Part shown: positions 9,205 to 17,978 of the stretch, in pieces
How the letters are laid out: each line of letters begins with the position of its first letter
How positions within the stretch are numbered: the stretch's first letter is position 1
Assembly (NCBI GenBank): GCA_964293475.1
Contig: CAXYYJ010000014.1
Coordinates: 29,320-93,319, forward strand
Length of the DNA stretch: 64,000 nucleotides
Direction of reading: 5' to 3'
DNA from: UBA12170 sp964293475
Lineage (GTDB): Bacteria > Bacteroidota > Bacteroidia > Bacteroidales > UBA12170
The notes under the pieces: generated by a model
Database searches by the model: none
What the model was told of the DNA's origin: nothing
The model's input: only the letters and a program-made list of their open reading frames with translations
Program-made: the position numbers and the translations under genes

Positions 9205-9621
9205 ATGATGAATTTAGTTAGAGTGCACAGAAATCCCTTATTCTCAGAATTATTCAACGAGATGTGGAACAATTTCGAAACCGAAACCAAAGTAAAGCCA
9301 GCTGCCAACATTTTAGAAAGCGAAAAAGAATATACCATACAAGTAGCTTTGCCAGGCTGGTCGAAAAATGATGTAAAGGTTGAAATTGACAAAGATTTAC
9401 TCACTTTGTCCGGAAATGCTGTAGAAACCAGAGAAAATAAAGAGGAAGGTTTTTTACGCAAAGAGTTTAAACTTGCTTCTTTTGAGCGAAGCTTCACACT
9501 TCCCAAAGAGATTGATCACAAAAGCATCAAAGCTGAACACCGTGATGGAATTCTCGAAATCGTTATTCCCAAGGATTTGGAAGAGCGTGAAAAAATGAAA
9601 CGATTGATTGAAGTGAAGTAA
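9205..9621 (+). CDS. small heat shock protein, Hsp20/alpha-crystallin family
   Basis: This is an ATP-independent holdase chaperone of 138 residues that binds unfolding proteins in the cytoplasm. The alpha-crystallin domain spans about residues 30-125, with the signatures ESEKEYTIQVALPGW, VEIDKDLLTLSGN, FLRKEFKLASFERSFTLP and AEHRDGILEIVIPK. The last contains the G-x-L motif of the family. The start may be 9205 or 9208; the Shine-Dalgarno spacing favours the latter. It is a single-gene unit closed by a perfect terminator hairpin at 9630-9656. The upstream sigma-54-like element and strong ribosome binding site suggest stress-dependent, high-level expression, but this is inferred. Confidence 0.94.
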   Translation: MMNLVRVHRNPLFSELFNEMWNNFETETKVKPAANILESEKEYTIQVALPGWSKNDVKVEIDKDLLTLSGNAVETRENKEEGFLRKEFKLASFERSFTLPKEIDHKSIKAEHRDGILEIVIPKDLEEREKMKRLIEVK

Positions 9622-9629
9622 TCAAAAAA

Positions 9630-9656
9630 AAGCGCCGTATTCCGGCGCTTTTTTTT
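9630..9656 (+). terminator. bidirectional rho-independent terminator between hsp20 and the 887-residue gene
   Basis: The stem GCGCCG (9632-9637) pairs with CGGCGC (9643-9648) around a 5-base loop. An A-run lies before and a T-run after it, so it can stop transcription from both convergent genes. Confidence 0.85.
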
Positions 9657-9665
9657 GCCTTAAAT

Positions 9666-12329
9666 CTATAATTCGTGTTTGGAAACCGAACGGTTATGTC
9701 CAATGATTACCGAAGCCCTGTTTTGTGAAACATCTACAATATATCCCAGACTTCCTTCAATGGTTTTGTTCATAAATCCCCTGGAGTCAAATAGATAGAG
9801 TTGCCCGCCAATGCTATCAAGAACAGTAAGAATCTTTTCCCCGGAAATATTAAACATTTGAGGCTTTGTAACAATTTCATGCTCGAAAACATAGGTGTAA
9901 ATAGGGTTTTTGTCCTTATCAAATACCTGTAATTGTTGCCCGTCAACAAAAATGAAATTGTATGGAGCAGCGGAACTAAACTGGTCGTAGAGAAAAAAGT
10001 GATTGGGCGAAAACTTCCCGAAATCATCTGATTTTATGGCTCCTTTTTCCGGAATAAACGCAATTTTTCCATCGGAGCTGGTAGTTAAAAGATGTCCTGG
10101 ATGGGTGTTTTGTCCGCTGTAAAAATCAGAGCCCAATGCATTTTGAAAAGATTGTTTGATTTCCATGCGAATGTTTCCTTTTCTATCGTAGAAAAATACA
10201 TTCCCGTTATCGGCTTCGGCAATTAAATAATCTTTGTTGGCTGTTACCAAATGTTTTATGGGTTTAACAATTTTTCGGCGGGTGTTTTTCGCTTTCCAGT
10301 CTTTTAGAAGTCTTCCGTTTTTCTGATAGTTATATATTTCTCCATTCTGGCAGGGGATGAAAATTCGATAATCCTTGTTATTGCTATAATCCACCACCGA
10401 CAGCCCGGCACTGGCTTCACTGTTGAGTTTCACAGGATAATTGTCCACAAGCTCGCCGGTTAGGTCAACAAGATAAAGATAGTTTTCGGTGTTAAAAAGA
10501 TACTGAATTTTGCCATTTTTGTAAAAGTCAATTTGATAAACCTGACTCATGGCATTTTCTTCGAGCTGCTTTTTCCATACCACATCTCCTTGTTCGTTAA
10601 TGAGATACATTTGCCTAAAATCATCAAATACGATATACTTATGCGTCCCATCTGTATGATCGGTGATAATGCTGGGCGATAGAATCATTTTACTATCGAG
10701 AAGCACTTGCCATTGCGAGGTGTTTTGGGTTCTTTTTCCATCAAATCCGCCATAAATGCTCGTATAAACCATATTGTTTTTCCAGTTGAACTGGGCACTA
10801 AAACCACTCAAATCGTTTTTAAATAAAGTGCATGATGTCAAGCTTTCCACAAGCAACTCATCAAGTCCAGGCAATATTTGTAAAGGAGTTTTGGGGGAAT
10901 TTAGGAAATAAGTGAAGTTGGAGTTTTTCGACAGGTTGTCGGAAAAGGCGATGTACGATTCGTTTTTTTGAAGTATATAGCCCTGTTCGAGCAAATCCAC
11001 ATATTCCATTAATTCGCTGGTGCTACGGGCAAAGATGATCATATCTTCCACCACGGAGAAATATGTTTTTTCGAAATTTTTAAACCAGGGACCAAATTGA
11101 GCAGCCAGAAACCAGGGGAAATTTATCTCTTTGATTTTGTAGTTCTTATATTCCAGACTAATAATTTCGGGCTGCGAAAGATGGGCAATTTCCGAAAGAC
11201 TTAAAAAGCTTTCCTGTCCTTTTTTCGCCAAAAACACGCCATATTCCTTGTTTCTGTCGGTTTGTACCCAGGCCATTTCTCCTGCCCACCAACTTTCGGT
11301 TATGGCAGCAATGTCTTTTGTGAGTTGTTTTTGTATCAATTCCCCTGACTGGAAAATTTGCTGATATAAACCAGTTGCCTGCATATAGCCTTTCCAGCGC
11401 TGCAAAAACAGGTTATAATCGCTGATGCTCAGATGATAAAACCCGCTGGTACCATAGGGAAAATGGTCGGAGATAGTCATGCCAACCGATTTTTGATTTT
11501 CCAAAATGCTCAGGAATGAGGTACTGTTTTTTTGGGGAATGCTGTATCCATTCAGAAATATTTCATTGGCATTGATGCTGAGGTCAAGTCCTGCCCAAAG
11601 TGCAATTGAATTGGCTTTCTTCCATATATTTTGTTCCGAATCGTTAGCCACAAGGGGTAACAAACTCTGGAGTTCCTGAAAGTTAAGGTAAACATGGGCA
11701 TCCGAACGTTTGCCACTCACCTTCAAAAGCTCCTGAAAATCGGCTGATTGAGTGAAGGTATTTGGTTTTTGTGTTAAGCTAAGAGCTTCCAAAGCCAGTT
11801 TTGAAGACGAAGAAACGAAATACCAGCCTTTATTTTCGCTCAGGAAAATAGTTTTTTGAGCGAAGGTGAGCTCTGCAAGCCATTCTCCAGCAATCTCTTT
11901 CTCCACGAAAACGGGTTTTGGAGAAACTGAAGGAAGGAGCTCTTCCTGCAATTCGCCCGGCGAAACTCCTGTGGATGGTAAAATCAGCAGCCAGTCATGT
12001 TGATGAAAGGAAAGTAAAAGTGAGGGAACCTCCCAGAGTGCAAAGTTTTCAGTTTTTGCTTGAATATGCTGCAATACCTGCGGTAGAATTTGGTCATATT
12101 CCTGCAGCGAAGGCCACTCTTCGAAGAATTTATTGTAAACATAAGTGCTGTCCCAGTCGTCGTTAAATTTCTTAAAGTCGGGAATTTCCACAATGAGCGA
12201 TGCATGATCTGGCACTAGGGTCAAAGGGTCTTTAATGTTTTGAAAAAGAGAACGATAAAATAAAAATCCCCCTATAACAAAAACGACAATAATGAGGATA
12301 ATTATTAAGTATGAGATTTTGTGACTCAT
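9666..12329 (-). CDS. membrane-anchored protein of unknown function with DUF3352-like N-terminal part and propeller-like C-terminal part
   Basis: This is an 887-residue protein. Residues 5-27 form a single strongly hydrophobic segment with positive charges around it, which suggests an N-terminal inner-membrane anchor and an extracytoplasmic body. Directly after it comes LVPDHASLIVEIPDFKKFN, similar to the start of DUF3352-type proteins. From about residue 555 to the end there are repeated short beta motifs of the kind found in PQQ/WD-like propellers (YIVFDDFRQMYLINEQGDVVW, YLYLVDLTGELV, NVFFYDRKGNIR, QLYLFDSRGFMN). No catalytic residues were recognised. It is convergent with hsp20 and upstream of no obvious partner. 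Function is unknown; surface sensing or scaffolding would be a guess. Confidence 0.7.
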   Translation of the reverse strand: MSHKISYLIIILIIVVFVIGGFLFYRSLFQNIKDPLTLVPDHASLIVEIPDFKKFNDDWDSTYVYNKFFEEWPSLQEYDQILPQVLQHIQAKTENFALWEVPSLLLSFHQHDWLLILPSTGVSPGELQEELLPSVSPKPVFVEKEIAGEWLAELTFAQKTIFLSENKGWYFVSSSSKLALEALSLTQKPNTFTQSADFQELLKVSGKRSDAHVYLNFQELQSLLPLVANDSEQNIWKKANSIALWAGLDLSINANEIFLNGYSIPQKNSTSFLSILENQKSVGMTISDHFPYGTSGFYHLSISDYNLFLQRWKGYMQATGLYQQIFQSGELIQKQLTKDIAAITESWWAGEMAWVQTDRNKEYGVFLAKKGQESFLSLSEIAHLSQPEIISLEYKNYKIKEINFPWFLAAQFGPWFKNFEKTYFSVVEDMIIFARSTSELMEYVDLLEQGYILQKNESYIAFSDNLSKNSNFTYFLNSPKTPLQILPGLDELLVESLTSCTLFKNDLSGFSAQFNWKNNMVYTSIYGGFDGKRTQNTSQWQVLLDSKMILSPSIITDHTDGTHKYIVFDDFRQMYLINEQGDVVWKKQLEENAMSQVYQIDFYKNGKIQYLFNTENYLYLVDLTGELVDNYPVKLNSEASAGLSVVDYSNNKDYRIFIPCQNGEIYNYQKNGRLLKDWKAKNTRRKIVKPIKHLVTANKDYLIAEADNGNVFFYDRKGNIRMEIKQSFQNALGSDFYSGQNTHPGHLLTTSSDGKIAFIPEKGAIKSDDFGKFSPNHFFLYDQFSSAAPYNFIFVDGQQLQVFDKDKNPIYTYVFEHEIVTKPQMFNISGEKILTVLDSIGGQLYLFDSRGFMNKTIEGSLGYIVDVSQNRASVIIGHNRSVSKHEL

Positions 12330-12496
12330 GATTTATGGAATGTATTTTTATTGATGCCTAAATTTACAACGACATCAAGGGCCAGTCACATTAAATATTG
12401 AATATCATCAACAAAAACTTGTGAATTACCCGCCAGACCGGCATGGCTTCAAAATTCAAAAATCGATCAAGAAAAATCGCAAATTTTCATGTCCGA

Positions 12497-12967
12497 TTAG
12501 TCGTGATAAACCCCAAAATGCTTTATCAGAGCAGCTTTTCTGTATTCAAAAATCTCAAATATTTTTCTCTTAATCATCACCCGGTTGGCTATATCACCAA
12601 TAAACCCAAAGGGCGGCTGATAGGTAATCAAATCGCGCATTAAAACGCCTTTTTTTATGGGCTCTATCATGTGTTGATGATGCCACAACTTGTATGGGCC
12701 AATTCGCTGCTCGTCAACAAAGTATTCATAGTCTTTCATGTGGGTTATTTCGGTCATCCAATCGGTTTTAAACCCGCGAACAGGACTCACCTTATAAGTT
12801 ATAATCATGCCTTGATACATTTTTTCCGACATGCTTTGAGAGGTAATATCGAAACCCATATAAGGCGGTGTAATCTCTTTTAAGTTTCGCGGGGAGGAAA
12901 TAAAGTCCCAGATTTCAATGATATTGGCATTGATTTTTTGTTCCTGATAAAATTGAAAAAAAGCCAT
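12497..12967 (-). CDS. SRPBCC (START-like) superfamily protein
   Basis: This is a 156-residue protein with the layout of Bacteroidota SRPBCC ligand-binding proteins. It starts FFQFYQEQKINANIIEIWDFISSPRNLKEITPPYMGF, matching the helix-loop entry of the fold, and continues with beta strands such as MITYKVSPV and WMTEITHMKDYEYFVDEQ. The conserved FGFIGDIANRVMIKRKIFEIFEYR near the C-terminus is the long helix that closes the hydrophobic pocket. No ligand can be assigned. It lies alone on the minus strand between two larger genes. Confidence 0.8.
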   Translation of the reverse strand: MAFFQFYQEQKINANIIEIWDFISSPRNLKEITPPYMGFDITSQSMSEKMYQGMIITYKVSPVRGFKTDWMTEITHMKDYEYFVDEQRIGPYKLWHHQHMIEPIKKGVLMRDLITYQPPFGFIGDIANRVMIKRKIFEIFEYRKAALIKHFGVYHD

Positions 12968-13037
12968 TTTGTCTACGAGTTGATTAGTTAATATTTTAGA
13001 TGATTAGTTGATATTCAGATGATTATTCCATAGAAAT

Positions 13038-14480
13038 TTAAATTACCTGAAGTTTGATTATTTTGCTTCCTTTTTGCGAATATAGATAAACTATGTAAAT
13101 GCCCGACTTCCAGCTACTGGTTTCAATAGACAATCCGGGCTCAGCTCTGCCATCGAAAACAATTTTGCCGTCCATACTTACAATTCTAATTTCCGATGGC
13201 TCCGCAATTTTTACATTCACAAAATCACTTGCAGGGTTTGGCGTTACTTCAGCTTCCAGGTTTTCCACAACTGAAACCCCAACCGGATTGATCCACATGG
13301 GGTCGAAAAATACTTCGCCCAAACTCAAATCATCATTCAGATGAAAGATAAAATCCTCCGCTTCTGCCAAATCTACAGTTCCCCAGAAATTGTTCAGGGC
13401 ATTAATGGAATTGGGGGTATTGTTGTAAAGCGCATAAATCTCACCACCATTCCCATTGTTAATGAAACTGTTATGGCCTGGGCTGTCGGAGCTGCCATCG
13501 CCCAGATTGGGTTGTGCATTTAGCTGAATGGTAATTCCCCAGAGATTATCCCGAATAATATTGTTCCTTATAATGGCCACATTGGTGAACCCGCCGTAGC
13601 AGTTGATGCCGCTTCCGCCCAGCATGGGGTCGTTCTGAATATTGTTTCCTATAATGATGTTCTCAACTACTTCTGCATTTATATCGCTACCAATCAGTGC
13701 TATACCATAGCGGTTATCATAAACTTCATTATTTCGCACCAATGCGTTTAATGTTCCACCTGCCAAAGTAGAAAGTGCAATTCCCCCCGAATTGGTATAC
13801 TGCCCGATGATTATGTTGCTGTCGATAACTATGAGTTCCATGCCGCTGCTTGTTCCCAGATTTATTTGCGGATAATTACCGTTGGAAGAAACATTTCGGC
13901 TGATGGTGTTGCCTGTAATTTGAGGGCTCGATGCACCGTTGGCTCCCGAAGCAATGGCGGGGCCAGCATTGTCGTTGATTGTGCAATGGCTTATGATGGG
14001 GTTGGACTGAAACAAATCGATGGTGGCTGTTGAATAATCCTGCCCAAAATGATGAAACTGACTGTTGGTAAACCGAACATCCGATTCCACAAGTTTTATC
14101 CCGCCGCAATCGGTAATATTTGCGTTATTGATGCTGCTTCCCACCGAATTCTCGAAACGGATACCCTGAAAATTGGCAAAACCATTGATGTTTTTAATTT
14201 CGAACAAGGGCTGTCCATCAATAATCAACACTCCGGCAATGGTCCACAAAAGCCCTTCGTTAATCGTTAAAACGCCTTGTTGAATAATGGTCAGGGTATC
14301 GGTAGCACTGATGGTAATATTCTCATGAAACTGATAATACCCAACTTCGGAAGTCACAGCTCCGTCGGATATATTTACCAGATCGTCAAGAGTATAGGAG
14401 TTAAAATTGCCAGGGGTTGAATACTGAGCAAACAACACGGTGGATAATGCAAGGGATAGGAAAAGGAATATTTTTTTCAT
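13038..14480 (-). CDS. secreted right-handed beta-helix protein with T9SS sorting domain
   Basis: This is an exported protein of 480 residues. I use the ATG at 14480, which gives a clean signal peptide (MKKIFLFLSLALSTVLFAQ); the frame stays open further upstream to 14513 but would put charged residues before it. Residues ~120-370 hold parallel beta-helix coils with recurring N-x-I-I/N-N-x-I patterns (SHCTINDNAGPAI, ITGNTISRN, VIDSNIIIGQ, VVENIIIGNN, IIRNNIIRDN), as in PbH1-repeat proteins, many of which bind or cleave polysaccharides. The C-terminal ~75 residues are a T9SS sorting domain (AEVTPNPASDFVNVKIA ... GIYIVYLYS). No lyase active site was identified. It is divergent from the purF-type gene, 56 bases apart. 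Confidence 0.85.
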   Translation of the reverse strand: MKKIFLFLSLALSTVLFAQYSTPGNFNSYTLDDLVNISDGAVTSEVGYYQFHENITISATDTLTIIQQGVLTINEGLLWTIAGVLIIDGQPLFEIKNINGFANFQGIRFENSVGSSINNANITDCGGIKLVESDVRFTNSQFHHFGQDYSTATIDLFQSNPIISHCTINDNAGPAIASGANGASSPQITGNTISRNVSSNGNYPQINLGTSSGMELIVIDSNIIIGQYTNSGGIALSTLAGGTLNALVRNNEVYDNRYGIALIGSDINAEVVENIIIGNNIQNDPMLGGSGINCYGGFTNVAIIRNNIIRDNLWGITIQLNAQPNLGDGSSDSPGHNSFINNGNGGEIYALYNNTPNSINALNNFWGTVDLAEAEDFIFHLNDDLSLGEVFFDPMWINPVGVSVVENLEAEVTPNPASDFVNVKIAEPSEIRIVSMDGKIVFDGRAEPGLSIETSSWKSGIYIVYLYSQKGSKIIKLQVI

Positions 14481-14498
14481 AGGAATGTTTTTTAGTGG

Positions 14499-14506
14499 TA
14501 CTTTTG
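14499..14506 (+). promoter_or_regulatory. TAnnTTTG promoter element (purF-type gene)
   Basis: TACTTTTG is a perfect match to TAnnTTTG. It lies 30 bases before the ATG at 14537, within the short divergent region shared with the beta-helix gene. Confidence 0.55.
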
Positions 14507-14536
14507 CACCCACAAAGCCATAGCAAATTTAATAAA

Positions 14537-16438
14537 ATGAGTGATCAGATCAAGCATGAATGTGGAATAGCTCTTTTACGATTGCGTAAACCATTGGAAT
14601 ATTATCTTGCCAAGTATGGAACAGCATTTTATGGGTTAAATAAAATGCATCTTCTCATGCAAAAACAGCATAACCGTGGGCAGGATGGAGCCGGAATTGC
14701 CAGTATTAAACTCAATCAACCACCAGGACAAAAATATATCGACAGGCAACGGTCCAACTCCACAACCCCCATAAAAGATATTTTTTCGGCAGCCTACGAA
14801 CCTTTTCAACTGCTCGAAAAGGAAAATCCCAAGCGCCTTAACGATGTACAATGGCTCAAGCAAACCATGCGCTTTACCGGCGAAGTTTTCATGGGCCATT
14901 TGCGTTACGGGACTTTTGGAGCCAACGAAATAGGGAATATTCATCCGGTGCTACGATCGAACAACTGGAAAACCAGAAATTTGGTTTTAGCGGGCAATTT
15001 TAATCTCACCAATGTAAACGAGCTCTTCGACCGGTTGGTAAGTTTTGGCCAATTTCCTGTCGAAACCAGCGACACCCTGACCATGCTCGAAAAAATTGGT
15101 CACTTTCTCGACGAAGAAAACGAAGAACTCTACCGCCGATATAAATACGAAGGCTATTCAAAAAGCGAAGCTACTGCAAAAATTGCCGATGCGCTCAATA
15201 TTAAAAGCATTCTTCGCAGATCGTCATCCGATTGGGATGGTGGATATGTGATTACTGGCCTGTTGGGTCATGGCGATGCTTTTGTTTTGCGCGATCCAAA
15301 TGGAATCCGTCCCGCATTTTATTATGCCGACGACGAGATTGTGGTGGCTGCATCGGAGCGACCTGTTATACAAACCACCTTTAATGTGAAAGCGGAACTG
15401 GTAAAAGAGATAAAACCAGGTCATGCCCTCATCATTAAACACCAGAATATTCTCGAAGAAGTGGAAGTTAAACCAGCAAGTAAGCCAACTGCATGTTCCT
15501 TTGAGCGAATATATTTCAGTCGTGGTACTGATGTGGATATCTATAAAGAACGAAAAAAACTGGGGGCAATTATTACTCCTGAAATTCTTAGAGAGATTAA
15601 TTATGACCTGAGAAACACAGTTTTCTCCTACATTCCCAACACAGCTGCCGTTGCTTATCAAGGCATGGTTGAAGCTGTCAATTCCTTTTGCAATCAAATA
15701 AAATCTGAGAGAATATTGGCTTTGGGGCCAAATATTAACAAAGAAAATCTTGAAGAGATTATGCTTTTCAATCCTCGCATGGAAACTGTAGCCGTGAAGG
15801 ACATGAAGCTTCGCACTTTCATTACTCAGGATAAACAGCGCGACGATTTGGTTGGGCATGTTTACGATATCACTTACGGCAGCATTAGAGAAGGAAAAGA
15901 TAAACTCGTGATAATCGACGATAGTATTGTGCGCGGAACAACTCTGAAACAGAGCATTATCAGCATTCTCGACAGGCTGGGTCCCACCGAGATTATTGTG
16001 GTTTCTTCAGCTCCACAAATCCGTTATCCCGATTGCTATGGCATTGATATGGCACGTCTTGGCGATTTTATTGCCTTTAGAGCCACCATGGAATTGCTAA
16101 AAGAAACCCATCAGGAATCGGTGATAAATACAGTTTATAAAAAATGTAAAGCTCAGGAAAATCTCCCCAAGGAAGAAGTGGTGAATTATGTGAAAGAGAT
16201 TTACGAGCCTTTTACTCCTCAGCAAATCAGCGACAAGATAGCTCAGTTAGTGAGCCCGAAAAACGTAAAAGCTAAAGTTAAACTCATGTTTCAAAGTATT
16301 GAAAACCTACATATTGCGGTGCCAAACAATACTGGCGACTGGTATTTTACCGGAGATTATCCAACCCCCGGTGGAAATAAAGTGGTGAATACCAGCTTTA
16401 TCAATTATATAGAAGGAAAAACAGCCAGAGCTTATTAA
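14537..16438 (+). CDS. purF: amidophosphoribosyltransferase, long PurF-type form
   Basis: This enzyme type makes phosphoribosylamine from PRPP and glutamine, the first step of purine synthesis. It has 633 residues from the ATG at 14537, chosen because it puts the nucleophile Cys9 (MSDQIKHECGIA) after a short propeptide as in cleaved PurF enzymes. The N-terminal Ntn-type glutaminase has QKQHNRGQDGAGIASI and MGHLRYGTFG. The C-terminal phosphoribosyltransferase domain holds the PRPP loop VIIDDSIVRGTT (residues 458-469) and PQIRYPDCYGIDM. It is over 100 residues longer than the classical ~500-residue PurF, mostly through insertions and a C-terminal extension. Bacteroidota often carry such a long form in addition to a canonical PurF, so it may be a paralogue with a modified role. 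Confidence 0.82.
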   Translation: MSDQIKHECGIALLRLRKPLEYYLAKYGTAFYGLNKMHLLMQKQHNRGQDGAGIASIKLNQPPGQKYIDRQRSNSTTPIKDIFSAAYEPFQLLEKENPKRLNDVQWLKQTMRFTGEVFMGHLRYGTFGANEIGNIHPVLRSNNWKTRNLVLAGNFNLTNVNELFDRLVSFGQFPVETSDTLTMLEKIGHFLDEENEELYRRYKYEGYSKSEATAKIADALNIKSILRRSSSDWDGGYVITGLLGHGDAFVLRDPNGIRPAFYYADDEIVVAASERPVIQTTFNVKAELVKEIKPGHALIIKHQNILEEVEVKPASKPTACSFERIYFSRGTDVDIYKERKKLGAIITPEILREINYDLRNTVFSYIPNTAAVAYQGMVEAVNSFCNQIKSERILALGPNINKENLEEIMLFNPRMETVAVKDMKLRTFITQDKQRDDLVGHVYDITYGSIREGKDKLVIIDDSIVRGTTLKQSIISILDRLGPTEIIVVSSAPQIRYPDCYGIDMARLGDFIAFRATMELLKETHQESVINTVYKKCKAQENLPKEEVVNYVKEIYEPFTPQQISDKIAQLVSPKNVKAKVKLMFQSIENLHIAVPNNTGDWYFTGDYPTPGGNKVVNTSFINYIEGKTARAY

Positions 16439-16451
16439 AAGCACTGGCTGT
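16416..16451 (-). terminator. terminator of the FadL-type gene, overlapping the 3' end of purF
   Basis: ACAGCCAG (16421-16428) and CTGGCTGT (16444-16451) form a perfect 8-bp stem with a 15-base loop. On the minus strand the stem is followed by TTTTT, so it terminates the gene ending at 16476. The hairpin spans the stop codon of the convergent purF-type gene. Confidence 0.6.
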
Positions 16452-16475
16452 CTCTACTAATATTTCATTTTATTT

Positions 16476-17936
16476 TTAGAACTTTAAGCCCAGAGTAACG
16501 CCGTAATAACTGGTTTTGCTTTCAGTATAGGCCGCATTCACAAAATTAGGATCGTAGATATAATATTTCTGATTGTTAAGCTTTTGAAGGAACGAGAAAT
16601 CAAGAATCATAGGTCCCGAACGGTAACCGAAACCAAAACTATATTGATCGTGGGTCATTTTATTCAGTGACTCATCCACTGGACTGGTGGAGAAACCATA
16701 ACCGCCCCGAACAAAGAAATTGTTCAAATTCCATTCGGTACCAATCCTGATAGTGTGAGTGGCCAGAAAATCTGTTTTAATATCCTGATTTTCATCAGAA
16801 AAGGCGTAGTCGGCTGAATTGAAAGAAGCATTACTATAATCCATATATTCATAGTCGGCACTCACAAATCCCATTTGGCCTATTACAAAACTAATTCCCC
16901 CCGAAGCCTTGAAAGGCGTGGTCATGGTATAGTTGAATTTGCCATTGGGCGACGATTGATAGTATTTCTGGCCGTTTGCCATAAGGCTTTCCACCCTGGA
17001 AAAATAGGTGTCGGTCATGTTGTAATACCAGGTAGGCGTATGCACCGCTCCGCTGATTCTAATGGCTGGAGTAATCATGTAAATCAACCCGAATTTAGCA
17101 TTGATACCGTTTCCGCGGGTTCCAAGTTCATCGAAATAGCTGAACGATTGAAATTCACCCGGATTGGCTGTTTGCAGTGCACTTTCGGTTAATGAGTAGG
17201 ATTTGTAGTAGTTGAGAAACACAAATGAAACACCCATCCCCAGAAAAAGTTTGTTGTTATAATTGCCCGAAAAAGCAAAAGTCATTTCGTTTTTATAACC
17301 CTTACTGCTGGCGTTGTATTTTTGATAAACACCGTCAATCGGAACAGCGGTAACATAATCGGTCGGATAGCCATTGAGTGTGTCGAGTAAATAGGTTTCC
17401 CAGGCTAAGTTGCTGCCAAAATAATTCAGATTCTCCGGAAGGTTTCCCTGTGCATCGCTGCGCCACTCGTTTACTTTCGACCCGCCATAAGAATTTCCTT
17501 CAATGGTAATGTCCGATCTGTAATTATCAACTCTGTTCACCGAAAATCCAAATTGAACATATTTCCAACCCGGAGCATCGGGGTTTAGTCTGTTGGTCAG
17601 GGGCATAGATGTTACCAAACCCAACATGCCAAAATTTATATTATCGCGGGTGTCGGTTCTCATTTCGCCACTGTAGGCTGCATCAACTTTGTTATACAGA
17701 TACCTGGGAGCAAAAATATATTCAGATGTTTTATAAATCCCCAGACCAGCGGGGTTATAATTGATGGTGGTTAAATCTCCACCAATGGCACCCAGGGCGC
17801 CCGATAGTGACATGAATCGGGCGGTACCTGTGGTTGATGTGGAGCTGTATCTAAGCGCATCCTCAGCATTTTGAGCAAATAGCGTTGTTATGGTTAACAG
17901 TGCCATGCTGGTGAGCAATATTTTTCTGAAGTTCAT
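16476..17936 (-). CDS. outer-membrane beta-barrel protein, OmpP1/FadL-type transporter
   Basis: This is a 486-residue outer-membrane protein. A signal peptide (MNFRKILLTSMALLTITTLFA) is followed by QNAEDALRYSSTSTTGTARFMSL and GALGAIGGDLTTINYNPAGLGIY. The latter NPAG block is the conserved N-terminal hatch region of FadL-family barrels. The rest alternates aromatic and polar residues as in membrane beta strands and ends in a strand with a terminal aromatic (YGVTLGLKF), as expected for Bam-dependent insertion. FadL proteins pass hydrophobic compounds across the outer membrane; the substrate here is unknown. It is followed by its own terminator and lies 42 bases downstream of the Tyr/Gly/Ser-rich lipoprotein gene, so the two may be cotranscribed. 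Confidence 0.85.
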   Translation of the reverse strand: MNFRKILLTSMALLTITTLFAQNAEDALRYSSTSTTGTARFMSLSGALGAIGGDLTTINYNPAGLGIYKTSEYIFAPRYLYNKVDAAYSGEMRTDTRDNINFGMLGLVTSMPLTNRLNPDAPGWKYVQFGFSVNRVDNYRSDITIEGNSYGGSKVNEWRSDAQGNLPENLNYFGSNLAWETYLLDTLNGYPTDYVTAVPIDGVYQKYNASSKGYKNEMTFAFSGNYNNKLFLGMGVSFVFLNYYKSYSLTESALQTANPGEFQSFSYFDELGTRGNGINAKFGLIYMITPAIRISGAVHTPTWYYNMTDTYFSRVESLMANGQKYYQSSPNGKFNYTMTTPFKASGGISFVIGQMGFVSADYEYMDYSNASFNSADYAFSDENQDIKTDFLATHTIRIGTEWNLNNFFVRGGYGFSTSPVDESLNKMTHDQYSFGFGYRSGPMILDFSFLQKLNNQKYYIYDPNFVNAAYTESKTSYYGVTLGLKF

Positions 17937-17978
17937 GACTTTGAGTTTTATTGATGTTAAAATTGCTGAATTATCCGA

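Noticed and set aside
15224..15859. 211-codon open frame antisense to the purF-type gene
   Set aside because: It lies wholly inside a well-supported gene on the other strand and shows no family motif, promoter or ribosome binding site.
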